Assembly (NCBI GenBank): GCA_000621185.1
Contig: JHYZ01000019.1
Location: 1 to 64,000 of the forward strand
Direction: 5' to 3'
Origin: Franconibacter pulveris DSM 19144
GTDB taxonomy: Bacteria; Pseudomonadota; Gammaproteobacteria; Enterobacterales; Enterobacteriaceae
Length of the DNA: 64,000 nucleotides
Shown here: positions 8,412-16,725 of the stretch, one piece after another
Numbering within the stretch: position 1 is the stretch's first letter
Layout of the letters: each line of letters opens with the position of its first letter
Translations under genes and position numbers: made by a program
Notes under the pieces: generated by a model
Database searches by the model: none
The model's input: only the letters and a program-made list of their open reading frames with translations
What the model was told of the DNA's origin: nothing

Positions 8412-10171
8412 TGGAAGACTTAACCCTCCGCTACTTCGATACCGAGATGCACTATCTGCGTGATGCGGCGCGGGAGTTTGCTCAATTACACCCGGAAGAA
8501 GCCCGTGAAATGGGACTGACAATGAACGGGGCGATGGATGAGTCAGTCGAGCGTCTGTTCCAGGGCTTTGCCTTCATGATGGGCCGTGTGCGCCAGAAGC
8601 TCGATGATGATTACCCCGAACTGACGGAAGGGGTTATCAGCCTGCTGTGGCCGCACTATCTGCGTCCGCTGCCGTCGATGTGCATAGTGGAAATCGCGCC
8701 GGAGCCTGATGCGCTTAAGCACAGTGACACAGTGCTCATGCATACCGAAGTGGTTTCTGCACCGGTGGGAGATAACCGGGTACGCTGTCGCTACCGCACC
8801 ACGCGACCACTGACCCTGCAACCGCTTGCCCTTCAGAAGGCGAGTATTTATACCGAGCCGGACGGTGTAAATGCCCTGTGTCTGCACTTTACCTGCGGCA
8901 ACACGGCTGACTGGCAACGGCTTGACCTTTCCGCGTTGCCTGTCTACCTGAACGGCGATGCGCCGCTGGCCTCACTGCTGCACCTGTTTCTGACCCGTCG
9001 GGTGGCGCAGGCGTATATCCGGATGCCCGGCAATGTGGACCGTAATCCTTTACCGCTGCGTTTTCACGCCAGCGCCTTTGATGACGATGCGCACCTGTGG
9101 GAAGTGGAGAAGAGCGAGTACAATGGTTACCAGCATTTACTGGAATACTTCACCTTCCGTGAGAAGTTTATGTTCGTCTCGCTGGAAGGGCTGGAGCAGG
9201 TTGCCTGGCCTGAAACGCTGTCCTGGTTTGAGCTGGAGTTCCGTTTCACGCAGCACTGGCCGCACGACTTCACCGTCAGCGAAGAGAACCTGCGTCTGCA
9301 CTGCGTGCCGGTGGTGAATCTGTTTCGCCTTGATGCACGTCCGCTGGCGATTAATGCAGAGCAGACGGAATACCGGCTCCAGCCATTACGTGATGACGAC
9401 CCGCATACCGAAATCTTCGCGGTGGAATCGGTGGCCGCCTCGTTTGAAGAGGATGCACCGCGTTATACCTCGTTTCGTCTGTTTGAACAGCGGGGCGGCA
9501 TGCTCCGGCGTGAACGTCCACCCCGGTATTTTCATACCCGCGTGCTGCGGGGGCCGTCAGGCCGTACGGAAACCCGGTTGATTCTCGGCGGCGAAGAATT
9601 TGAACGGGAGCGCCTGTTACCGGACGAGCCGCTGGCGCTGAGCCTCACCGGTACCAATGGCAGTCTGCCGCGCAAAACTCTGCAGAGTATTCTGCTCGAC
9701 CAGCTTGCCGGTACGCAGCAGACCCCGGTTCGCGTGCGCAATCTCTGTCCGCCGTCTATGCCCTGCTACCCGCCGAACGAGAACCGCTTTCACTGGAAGC
9801 TGCTGAGCCAGCTCGGGAGCAGTTTTCTGTGGATGATGAACAATACAGAGGTGCTGCGTAACACCCTTGCACTCTATAACTGGACAGATAACGATAACAA
9901 CCGTCGCCGCCTGCAGGGCATCCTGAATGTTGAACACCACCGCCTCGAATACTGGAAGCGTGGCCTGATACGGGGCGTGGATATTGAAGTGACTCTCGAT
10001 ACCACGCACTTCGCAGGCGAAGGCGACGTATGGCTGTTTGGCGGCCTGCTGAACCGCTTTTTCGCACAATACGCCGATATGCACCTGTTTAACCGGCTCA
10101 CCCTGATACTGCAACCGACGGGACACTGCCTGCGATGGAAAGAAAACCATCAGTCAGCTTTACGACGCTGA
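8411..10171 (+). CDS. tssF: TssF (VasA/ImpG) T6SS baseplate protein
   Basis: TssF forms the wedge of the T6SS baseplate together with TssG, TssE and TssK, docking the tail onto the membrane complex. The 586-residue length and the opening (YFDTEMHYLRDAAREFAQ) fit the family, which starts with a conserved 'Y..EL..LR..A.EFA..HP..A' type of segment, followed by a region naming the LLxPHYLRPLPS motif seen at about residue 76-88 (ISLLWPHYLRPLPS). The gene overlaps tssM by one base and tssG by 37 bases, so the three are co-translated. No truncation is visible. Confidence 0.93.
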   Translation: MEDLTLRYFDTEMHYLRDAAREFAQLHPEEAREMGLTMNGAMDESVERLFQGFAFMMGRVRQKLDDDYPELTEGVISLLWPHYLRPLPSMCIVEIAPEPDALKHSDTVLMHTEVVSAPVGDNRVRCRYRTTRPLTLQPLALQKASIYTEPDGVNALCLHFTCGNTADWQRLDLSALPVYLNGDAPLASLLHLFLTRRVAQAYIRMPGNVDRNPLPLRFHASAFDDDAHLWEVEKSEYNGYQHLLEYFTFREKFMFVSLEGLEQVAWPETLSWFELEFRFTQHWPHDFTVSEENLRLHCVPVVNLFRLDARPLAINAEQTEYRLQPLRDDDPHTEIFAVESVAASFEEDAPRYTSFRLFEQRGGMLRRERPPRYFHTRVLRGPSGRTETRLILGGEEFERERLLPDEPLALSLTGTNGSLPRKTLQSILLDQLAGTQQTPVRVRNLCPPSMPCYPPNENRFHWKLLSQLGSSFLWMMNNTEVLRNTLALYNWTDNDNNRRRLQGILNVEHHRLEYWKRGLIRGVDIEVTLDTTHFAGEGDVWLFGGLLNRFFAQYADMHLFNRLTLILQPTGHCLRWKENHQSALRR

Positions 10172-11235
10172 ATGACGCGTTTGGCAGGGACCTGCCGTAT
10201 ACGAATTTTTACCGCTTTCTGCAGTGGCTGGAAAAGACGCATCCTGAGTATCCGCCGCTGGGAAGCAGCTGGCGTATCGGCGATGACCCGGTGCGTCTGC
10301 GCCCGTATGCAGGAATGGGCTTTCCGGCAAGCGAGTTCAGGGACATTGAATGCAACCCTGATGACAATCCGGATTCGCCGCCCACGGTCAGAACCACCTT
10401 TATGGGACTGTACGGCATCACGTCACCGTTGCCCACGGCGTATATCGATGACATCACGCAGCGACGTGACGGCCATGAAACGGTGGAGCACTTCCTCGAT
10501 ATCTTCAACCACCGCCTGATAACGCAGTATTACCGCATCTGGCGTAAGCACAGCTACCCGGCGTCGTTTGAAGACGGCGGAACAGACCGGATTTCTCAGT
10601 GCCTGCTGGGACTGGCGGGACTCGGTATTCCCGGTACGGCAGAACACCTGGATACTCCGCTGTCACGCTTTCTTGGGATGCTGCCTGCCCTGCAGGTGCC
10701 GGGACGTACGGCGGAAGGTATCGCCTCGGTGGTGAAGATGATTACGTCGGACACCACCGTTACGGTGATACCGCGCTATAAGCGGAAAGTGGAAATCCCT
10801 GAACTGACCCTGAGCGCGAACGGGGACGGATTTGTCCTGGATGACCGCCCGGTGATGGGTGGCTTTGCCTGGGATGTGAACAGCACGATTGAAATCTGGC
10901 TGTATACCGAAAGCAAAGCCGATGTGCGGGGCTGGATGCCGCCCAAATACTCGCTGTATGACGATTTACTCTCACTGCTGCGGGTCTACCTGGGCTGGCG
11001 CTATGACGCCCGGATCTCCCTGACGTTTCCCCGCAGGCTATTGCCTGCACCGCGATTGTCCGTCCGTGAACGCGAGGACAGCGTTTACATGGGCTATTCA
11101 TTCCTGCTGGGCCATGACCAGGACGATACCGGACCGGACCCGGAAATGCCGGAAGTAGTAACGGTTAAACTTGGCCGCTACGAAGGACTGCAAAAGAACC
11201 CCGTCCGCCGCGAGGTGACTGAGGTTGAAGATTGA
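10135..11235 (+). CDS. tssG: TssG (VasB/ImpH) T6SS baseplate protein
   Basis: TssG partners TssF in the baseplate wedge. The 366-residue protein has the family's early FYRFLQWLEKTHP segment, the VRLRPYAGMGFPASE stretch and the MGLYGITSPLPTAYID motif near residue 85-100, plus the RYDARISL region late in the protein. The start at 10135 lies 37 bases inside tssF and has no strong ribosome site, which suggests coupling to tssF translation; a slightly later start cannot be excluded. Length is typical of the family. Confidence 0.92.
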   Translation: MERKPSVSFTTLNDAFGRDLPYTNFYRFLQWLEKTHPEYPPLGSSWRIGDDPVRLRPYAGMGFPASEFRDIECNPDDNPDSPPTVRTTFMGLYGITSPLPTAYIDDITQRRDGHETVEHFLDIFNHRLITQYYRIWRKHSYPASFEDGGTDRISQCLLGLAGLGIPGTAEHLDTPLSRFLGMLPALQVPGRTAEGIASVVKMITSDTTVTVIPRYKRKVEIPELTLSANGDGFVLDDRPVMGGFAWDVNSTIEIWLYTESKADVRGWMPPKYSLYDDLLSLLRVYLGWRYDARISLTFPRRLLPAPRLSVREREDSVYMGYSFLLGHDQDDTGPDPEMPEVVTVKLGRYEGLQKNPVRREVTEVED

Positions 11236-11245
11236 AAGGACAATG

Positions 11246-11761
11246 ATGAAACAACTTACTCTACTACTGTTGCTGGCTTTTACGTTAACCGGCTGTGGCC
11301 TGACCCAGCGCGTCAGCGACGGCACAACGTCAGTGGCAAAGGCCATTTTTTACAAACAGGTGAAAACCCTGCATCTCGACCTTACAGCCCGTGCGGCGCT
11401 TAATCCCGATGAAGACGGGATGCCGCTGGCGACCGACGTATGGGTATATCAGCTCAAAGACCGGCAGACGTTCGATAAAGCGGACTATGCTGCGCTTCAG
11501 TCCGATGCCGGTATGACGCTGAGTGCAGACCTGCTGGCTGAAAAAGACGTATGGGTACGACCAGGCGCGTCGGTATCGCTGAATTTGCCGCTGGATGAAA
11601 AGGCGCAGTATGTGACGCTGGTGGCGCAGTTCCGTACGCCAGATATACGTAAAAATGACTGGCGGCTGGTGCTGACGCGGGATGATCTCGACCCGGACAA
11701 ACCGCGCACTGTAATGCTGGAAGGGTATTCGATGACGCTGAAACCGACTGAAGATAAATGA
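11246..11761 (+). CDS. tssJ: TssJ (SciN) T6SS outer-membrane lipoprotein
   Basis: TssJ anchors the T6SS membrane complex to the outer membrane and binds the periplasmic end of TssM. The start at 11246 is the second of two adjacent ATGs; it is placed five bases after an AAAGGA site and gives a 171-residue protein with a lipoprotein signal ending in LTGC (Cys17). The mature part contains the alternating hydrophobic pattern of the TssJ beta-sandwich (LHLDLTARAALNPDEDG, VWVRPGASVSLNLPL). It follows tssG closely, and no further T6SS gene is seen downstream, so this is the cluster's edge. Confidence 0.9.
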   Translation: MKQLTLLLLLAFTLTGCGLTQRVSDGTTSVAKAIFYKQVKTLHLDLTARAALNPDEDGMPLATDVWVYQLKDRQTFDKADYAALQSDAGMTLSADLLAEKDVWVRPGASVSLNLPLDEKAQYVTLVAQFRTPDIRKNDWRLVLTRDDLDPDKPRTVMLEGYSMTLKPTEDK

Positions 11762-11801
11762 GGATTGTGCAGATCATTATTTTAAATCCGCTCTGAATTT
11801 T

Positions 11802-11999
11802 TTGCTCGAACGTAAACGCGTGATGGATGAGATCGAAAGGCAGCGTATTTTCAGTCAGTACCATACTATCCTGGCGGATCAGTGGACACGGCGTGAAGCA
11901 TTATCCTTATTACACTGGCAGGGGGTGCAAACGAGCGTGACGATCAATTCCTGGTATAGACCCGCCTCTGTTTTAACAGGGCGGGTTAAATATTTCTGA
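11802..11999 (+). CDS. short unrecognised ORF or gene remnant at T6SS border
   Basis: A 65-codon frame with a TTG start and no convincing ribosome site. The frame is open upstream right up to the tssJ stop, which suggests a decayed or truncated longer gene. The predicted peptide is charged and helical at first (ERKRVMDEIERQR), but its last ten codons are made of the hairpin at 11961-11985. I do not recognise it. It may be a remnant of a rearranged T6SS gene or simply a chance frame. Confidence 0.25.
   Translation: MLERKRVMDEIERQRIFSQYHTILADQWTRREALSLLHWQGVQTSVTINSWYRPASVLTGRVKYF
11961..11985 (+). terminator. stem-loop after tssJ, possible T6SS operon terminator
   Basis: CCCGCC and CTGTT pair with AACAG and GGCGGG across a two-base loop, with one unpaired T. 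No clear T-run follows (ttaaatattt), so it is a weak intrinsic terminator or a plain hairpin. It is the first strong hairpin after the T6SS genes. Confidence 0.5.
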
Positions 12000-12224
12000 T
12001 GTCTTCGGGTCCCGCTTCGCTATTTACTCGCCGTTGTCGCATTAGCAAAACAGGCAGAGGTCCGCCGCTACGACGTTTATTCCCCGGCCAAATCATGACG
12101 ACATTATGATTACCGGTTCGGCATAGTCAGGGGAGGGGGTATCGGCAAAAGATCCGGACCCTGCCGCCTCAGAGATAAATCGCATGGCGACAAGGGTAAA
12201 GCCGCCTGCGATGAAACCTGGCGG

Positions 12225-13145
12225 TTATTTATCCCATTGCGGCACCTGTGCGCGGCAAACCCGCAGCATAAACTGCCGCAGCCAGCGGTGCGCCGGGTCT
12301 ACTTCTGAGCGCGGGTGCCACATCTGCGATATTGAAATCGCCGCCGTTTTTACAGGAAGCTCAAAAACAAACAGGGTCTCGCGCGCCGGGTGATTAATAA
12401 GAAACGAGGCGGGCACGAGCGCAATAAGATCGGTGTTGCGCGCCACGGCCAGCGCGGCCGGAAAACCGGGCACGATGGCGGCGACTTTGCGGCTTAACCC
12501 TGCCTCGGCAAGGCCTTCATCTACCGGCCCGGCCAGCAAACCGCGCCGTGATGCGACCACATGCCCCCAGGCGGCGTAATGTTCGGCTGTCACCTGCGCC
12601 ATTGCAGCCAGCGGATGGCCATGGTTTACCACGCCGACAAACCGGTCCCGAAACAGCAGTTGCAGGCGGATCTCGGGCCCCATTTCGCCCGGCACGCCGA
12701 TTTCCAGATCAACCCGTCCTTCCCGCAGCGGTTTGTCCGTTTTTTCCGGCTTGGATGCAAAGCGCAACAGCACGCCCGGCGCGGCTTTTGCGGCTTCTGC
12801 GACCAGAACCGGGCCGAGAGCCTCCACAAAACCATCGTTAGCGCGAATGGTAAACATCTGCTCATGGTTCGCGATATCAAGCGTTGACGAGGCGGGGCGC
12901 AGCACGGCTCGCGCCGCAAAAACCGCGTTCTGTGTACGTTCGCGAATGGCCTGGGCATAAGGCGTTAGCACCATATTTCGTCCCGCCCGCACCAGCAGCG
13001 GGTCGCCGGTGGTGTCCCTGAGTCGGCTCAGGGTGCGGCTCATGGCCGACGCGCTAAGCCCAAGCCGCCGGGCCGCGGCCGCCACGCTGGCTTCCGCCAG
13101 TAATACGTTCAGGGCGAACAGCAAATTGAGGTCGGGTTCATCCAT
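12225..13145 (-). CDS. LysR-family transcriptional regulator
   Basis: A 306-residue LysR-type regulator. The N-terminal winged helix-turn-helix is at residues 5-65 (LNLLFALNVLLAEASVAAAA then ARRLGLSASAMSRTLSRLRD), followed by the substrate-binding effector domain from about residue 90. It lies back-to-back with the MFS gene at 13277, with 131 bases between the starts, the usual layout in which a LysR protein controls its divergent neighbour and itself. The probable ligand is a substrate of that transporter. The similarity is to the NodD/LeuO-like branch with 'DLNLLFALNVLL' openings. The effector cannot be named from sequence. Confidence 0.88.
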   Translation of the reverse strand: MDEPDLNLLFALNVLLAEASVAAAARRLGLSASAMSRTLSRLRDTTGDPLLVRAGRNMVLTPYAQAIRERTQNAVFAARAVLRPASSTLDIANHEQMFTIRANDGFVEALGPVLVAEAAKAAPGVLLRFASKPEKTDKPLREGRVDLEIGVPGEMGPEIRLQLLFRDRFVGVVNHGHPLAAMAQVTAEHYAAWGHVVASRRGLLAGPVDEGLAEAGLSRKVAAIVPGFPAALAVARNTDLIALVPASFLINHPARETLFVFELPVKTAAISISQMWHPRSEVDPAHRWLRQFMLRVCRAQVPQWDK

Positions 13146-13276
13146 CGTCTTTTAATTCCACCGGGTATAAGCCTGTATGGCGTCTGCTGCATTATATAAC
13201 TGCAACTGCTGCGTCTTCCGCCATGTATCCCCTGAAAGTAGAGTGAACGCAAGCACAAACAGCAGCAGAGGCAAAC

Positions 13277-14695
13277 ATGGAGTTATTTTCAAACAAACCT
13301 GGCGATGAAGGTTTGCCGGGCCGCCAGCGGGCGCTGGCGATGATAGCGGTGATGATAAGCACCACTATGGCGGTTTTCGACGGTTCGATGGTGAATATTG
13401 CGCTGCCGCAAATGGCCCGCGCGCTGAATGCGTCCGCCGCCGGCGCGGTCTGGATAGCCAACGGGTATCTGCTTTCGGCCGCCATGACGCTGGCTATTTT
13501 CGCCGCGCTGGCGACAAGGCTGGGGTTTCGCCTGTTGTTCGCCTTCGGGCTGACGCTGTTTACGCTGGCCTCGCTCGGGTGCGCGCTGTCATCTTCGTTG
13601 ACTATGCTGGTGGCGATGCGTGTTCTGCAGGGCGTCGGCGGGGCGGCCACGCTCAGTATTGCGCCCGCGATTCTGCGCTCGGTTTTTCCTGACCGGCTGC
13701 TCGGGCGCATTCTCGGCCTCAACGCGTTGCTGATAGCAAGCGTCACCGCTCTCGCGCCGGTGTGCGGCGGCGCGTTGCTGGCGGGGTTCGGCTGGCCATG
13801 GCTGTTTGCCATTAATATTGTGCCGGGCATCATCGCGCTGGCCTTTACGCTTCGCGTTATTCCTGGCAAACGGGCGATAGCGAGCGGGCCGTTTGATACT
13901 CCGGGCGCGCTGCTTTCAGCGCTATTTCTGGGCGCGGCGGTGATGGCTTGCGATGCGTTATCTCACCGGCAGGCGTTGCCCGTAGCGCTGGCTTACGGGC
14001 TGGCGGCGTTGCTGGCCGCTGCGGCGTTTGCGCATCGGTTGCGCCGCGCGCCGCAGCCGCTTTTGCCGCCCGCGCTGTTTGCCTCCTCCCGTTTTTCGCT
14101 GGCGGCGCTGACCTCGCTGGCTTCGTTTGTCAGCCAGGGGATGACGTTTGTGGCGCTGCCGTTTCTGTTCCAGAACGTTTATGGCTATAGCGCATTCGAC
14201 TCGGCGCTGCTGTTCACCGCCTGGCCGGTCGGCATCATTCTGGTGGCGCCGCATGCCGGACGGCTTGCCGACCGCTATACGCCAGCGGTTATCGCCACCT
14301 CGGGGCTGTGCCTGTTTAGTCTCGGGCTGCTGTTGCTGGCGCAACTGCCGGAGAACGCGCACGCCTGGGATATCAGCCTGCGCGGGTTTATCTGCGGTAT
14401 TGGCTTCGGCTGTTTTCAAAGCCCGAATAACCGGGAGATGCTGGCTAACGCCTCGCGCCAGCACAGCGGCTATGCATCTGGCGTGTTGGCCATTATGCGC
14501 ACCTTCGGCCAGTGTCTGGGCGCCGCCTTCGTGGGAGTTATGCTTGCGGTCTTTGCCCCCGACGGCGGGATCGTTCAGGAGGAGCAGGCGGTGCGGATAG
14601 CGCTCTGGCTGGCGCTGGCGGCAACCCTACTGGCGCTGATCTTCAGCCTGACCCGCTTGCGGCAGGTCAGCCAGAGTGCGCGCGCTGAGCGGTGA
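13277..14695 (+). CDS. MFS multidrug-type efflux transporter (DHA2/EmrB-like)
   Basis: A 472-residue transporter with about 14 hydrophobic segments. The first helix carries the family's DGSMVNIALPQMARAL segment (residues 37-52), close to the D-x-T-x-V-N-V-A-L-P motif of the drug:H+ antiporter-2 group, and the fourth/fifth-helix region has the LQGVGGAATLSIAPAIL stretch with the LGLNALLIA segment further on. Such proteins export toxic compounds using the proton gradient. The divergent LysR gene at 12225 probably controls it. The substrate is unknown. A GAGG site precedes the ATG. Confidence 0.85.
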   Translation: MELFSNKPGDEGLPGRQRALAMIAVMISTTMAVFDGSMVNIALPQMARALNASAAGAVWIANGYLLSAAMTLAIFAALATRLGFRLLFAFGLTLFTLASLGCALSSSLTMLVAMRVLQGVGGAATLSIAPAILRSVFPDRLLGRILGLNALLIASVTALAPVCGGALLAGFGWPWLFAINIVPGIIALAFTLRVIPGKRAIASGPFDTPGALLSALFLGAAVMACDALSHRQALPVALAYGLAALLAAAAFAHRLRRAPQPLLPPALFASSRFSLAALTSLASFVSQGMTFVALPFLFQNVYGYSAFDSALLFTAWPVGIILVAPHAGRLADRYTPAVIATSGLCLFSLGLLLLAQLPENAHAWDISLRGFICGIGFGCFQSPNNREMLANASRQHSGYASGVLAIMRTFGQCLGAAFVGVMLAVFAPDGGIVQEEQAVRIALWLALAATLLALIFSLTRLRQVSQSARAER

Positions 14696-14760
14696 TAGTG
14701 CGCGGTTAAGCCTGAAAACGTTCATGAGCCGGCGCATTCAGGCGCAAAAGTTTGCAACGC

Positions 14761-15657
14761 TTAAAGCGCTCTGGCGGCCATTTTTTCCTGCAACCACGCT
14801 CGCAACGCAACGACATCAGGGCGACTGGCCGTCTCTTCCATCGTGACCAGGTAGTAATTCGCTCCCGGCAACGAAGTGGGGAAGGGGGCGACCAGCATAC
14901 CGCGCTGGATCAAATCTTCCGCCAGCAGCTGGCTTGCAATGGTCACGCCTTGTCCCGCCACGGCCGCCTGGAGGGCATGCGTCTCGTCGCTGAAATGCAG
15001 CCCACGGGCGATATTCAGCGTTGCCGGCCCGTAACGTTGCTTCCAGTGTCGCCAGTCCGGCAACTGTGCAGGGACATGACGATTATCGATGTGAAACAGC
15101 GTGGCGTGAGCCAGATCGTCGGGCTGCTTCAGCGCAAGCGTGGGGCTGGCGACCACGATAAACCTATCTTCATACAGCAGCGTGCTGTGCAATTTCTCTT
15201 CCGCCTTTTCGCGATAGCGGATAGCGACATCTACCGTTTTTTGCGTCAGGTCGATGCTTTCAACGCTGGTATGCAGGTGCAAATCAATTTGCGGAAAGCG
15301 GACCTTAAACTCAGCCAGTCGCGGCACCAGCCAGTTAGTCAGAAAGTTGGAGGTGGTGGTAATGGTAAGCCTCGGCGGCTGCCTCGTCTGGTCGATTTTT
15401 TTTACCGACGCCTCCAGCGCCGCAAACGCGCTTTGCGTACCGACATAGAGTAAATGGCCTGCTTCAGTGAGCTTAACGCCCTGCGCGTTGCGTTCGAAAA
15501 CCCGGCATTCCAGCATCGATTCCAGCAGGCGGATTTGGTGGCTGACGGCAGTTGCGCTGACACTAAGCTGTTCAGCGGCGCGCTTAAAGCTTAAAAGCGT
15601 GGCGACAGAATGAAAGGCGCGTAAAGCGCCAAGCGGCGGCAGACGTGATGGTTTCAT
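14761..15657 (-). CDS. LysR-family regulator, GcvA-like
   Basis: The 298-residue protein begins PLGALRAFHSVATLLSFKRA, the opening of the GcvA/AmpR branch of LysR regulators, with helix-turn-helix at about residues 8-65 (AAEQLSVSATAVSHQIRLLE) and the ligand-binding domain from about 92. It is convergent with the MFS gene before it and divergent from the membrane protein gene at 15784. A perfect 8-bp inverted repeat lies 10 bases ahead of its start codon and is a good candidate for self-control. Target and effector are unknown. Confidence 0.88.
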   Translation of the reverse strand: MKPSRLPPLGALRAFHSVATLLSFKRAAEQLSVSATAVSHQIRLLESMLECRVFERNAQGVKLTEAGHLLYVGTQSAFAALEASVKKIDQTRQPPRLTITTTSNFLTNWLVPRLAEFKVRFPQIDLHLHTSVESIDLTQKTVDVAIRYREKAEEKLHSTLLYEDRFIVVASPTLALKQPDDLAHATLFHIDNRHVPAQLPDWRHWKQRYGPATLNIARGLHFSDETHALQAAVAGQGVTIASQLLAEDLIQRGMLVAPFPTSLPGANYYLVTMEETASRPDVVALRAWLQEKMAARAL

Positions 15658-15666
15658 GATGAGTTA

Positions 15667-15686
15667 TTTTCATCTATGGATGAAAA
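15667..15686. promoter_or_regulatory. palindromic operator candidate for the GcvA-like LysR protein
   Basis: TTTTCATC, four spacer bases, GATGAAAA: a perfect interrupted palindrome just upstream of the lysR start and between the divergent genes. The length and gap suit a LysR dimer site. Confidence 0.6.
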
Positions 15687-15783
15687 CCCTGACTTTGATC
15701 ACCTTATTAAGCAGGGGATAAGCTTACTCGATCTTTCTGGGAGGATGAATTTTTTCTCATCGTTTTACTTATAAGGAGTCGTC

Positions 15784-16344
15784 ATGATGATGTCGATTTT
15801 GCCCGCCTCGCGTAATGCCGCTTTTTTACTGCTCAGTGGGCTTGCCGCGCAGGTCGCGCTGCTGCTTCGCCTCAACGCGCAGATGGGCTGGCTCTTTGCC
15901 GCCGGGCTGGTGATGTTATTATTTGTCACCCTCGCTGTTGGCGTATTGCTGATGCAAACAAGCCTGTTCGCCGCAGGGAATACGCCGGGATTTCTGTGTC
16001 TGGCTTTTTTGATTAACGCCGCGGGCCTTTTTTTATTACTGGTTGCATGTACACAAGCAAATAATAAATCACTGCTGCTGATGGGGACCGTTATTTCCGG
16101 GCTGGCAGAGGGAGCAGGCCTGGCGACAATATTGTGCGGCGAAGCCCGGCAATTATATCGGGCGCGTCCAGCCAAATGCAGACTGGCTGCGCTTATTATC
16201 GCGATATCGCTTGCTGTTATGACGTGCCTGCGGATTCAGGCGGCTTTTGCAGAAACGGCGGGGTTCCCTTACGCCTTCGCTTTGTTGCTTGATCTCGCCT
16301 TGCTTGGTGCGCTATGGATAAAAATCATGCGGGATGAAAATTAA
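15784..16344 (+). CDS. small multi-pass membrane protein, unknown family
   Basis: An AAGGAG site five bases before the ATG supports this start. The 186-residue product is almost entirely hydrophobic, with about six membrane segments and short loops; it resembles half of an MFS-type carrier in composition but I cannot place it in a family. It is divergent from the GcvA-like LysR gene, across a spacer that carries a palindrome, so it is a natural target of that regulator. Function unknown. A terminator-like hairpin follows at 16388. Confidence 0.6.
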   Translation: MMMSILPASRNAAFLLLSGLAAQVALLLRLNAQMGWLFAAGLVMLLFVTLAVGVLLMQTSLFAAGNTPGFLCLAFLINAAGLFLLLVACTQANNKSLLLMGTVISGLAEGAGLATILCGEARQLYRARPAKCRLAALIIAISLAVMTCLRIQAAFAETAGFPYAFALLLDLALLGALWIKIMRDEN

Positions 16345-16387
16345 GTTACGGCATGCAGAAACGGTGCTGTTGTCTGGTAATAAATAA

Positions 16388-16409
16388 GCCGGTTTTACCC
16401 GGTTTTTTA
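16388..16409 (+). terminator. intrinsic terminator after the small membrane protein gene
   Basis: A GCCGGT...ACCCGG stem (one extra C) followed by a TTTTTT run, 43 bases after the stop at 16344. Confidence 0.6.
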
Positions 16410-16435
16410 TCACCGAATCGCTTATTGATGTTTAG

Positions 16436-16458
16436 CGTCTCGCTCATGCAGCGAGACG
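16436..16458. repeat. perfect 9-bp stem-loop in intergenic DNA
   Basis: CGTCTCGCT, loop CATGC, AGCGAGACG. There is no T-run on either side, so it is not an ordinary terminator. A partial copy of one arm (GGCGAGACGAC) lies near 16528-16538. Function unknown. Confidence 0.6.
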
Positions 16459-16627
16459 AGCAACCGGTTATTCATAGCGCCTCATGCCACATATTACCAG
16501 ATGGATCTCCTGCATCTTATCCTCCACCAGGCGAGACGACTTTTTAAGTGATGGGTTGTTTATTGTTTGATCAATTGATCGTAATCATAAAACCGTTAAC
16601 TGTTTAATAAACAGTCATATTGCTTCG

Positions 16628-16656
16628 CTTGAAAATTATTTTACCTGTTCTATAAA
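16628..16656 (+). promoter_or_regulatory. agsA promoter, heat-shock-type -35
   Basis: CTTGAAA at 16628-16634 matches the sigma-32 -35 consensus. With 16 bases of spacing, TTGAAA and TATAAA (16651-16656) also make a reasonable sigma-70 promoter. The sigma-32 -10 (CCCCAT) is poorly matched (TTCTATA). A start near 16663 would give a leader of about 60 bases that contains the fourU hairpin. Confidence 0.5.
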
Positions 16657-16691
16657 TTATCACGATCTGAAAGCAATATTGCCCGGATGAA

Positions 16692-16716
16692 CTTTTGAAT
16701 ATTTATAATTCAGGAG
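16692..16716 (+). promoter_or_regulatory. fourU RNA thermometer in the agsA leader
   Basis: In the RNA, CUUUUGAAU (16692-16700) pairs with AUUCAGGAG (16708-16716) around the 7-base loop AUUUAUA. The four U bases face AGGA of the ribosome site AGGAGG, with two G-U pairs, exactly the fourU arrangement first described for Salmonella agsA. The stem hides the ribosome site at low temperature and opens on warming. The agsA start codon is nine bases after the stem. The segment is nearly identical to the remembered Salmonella element; only loop bases differ. Confidence 0.9.
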
Positions 16717-16725
16717 GTTATCATT

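Noticed and set aside
14710-14743. GCCTGAA...TTCAGGC stem between two convergent genes
   Set aside because: Seven-base arms with a 20-base loop and no T-run; too weak to call a terminator.
16353-16547. 64-codon frame
   Set aside because: It spans a terminator and a hairpin and has no ribosome site.
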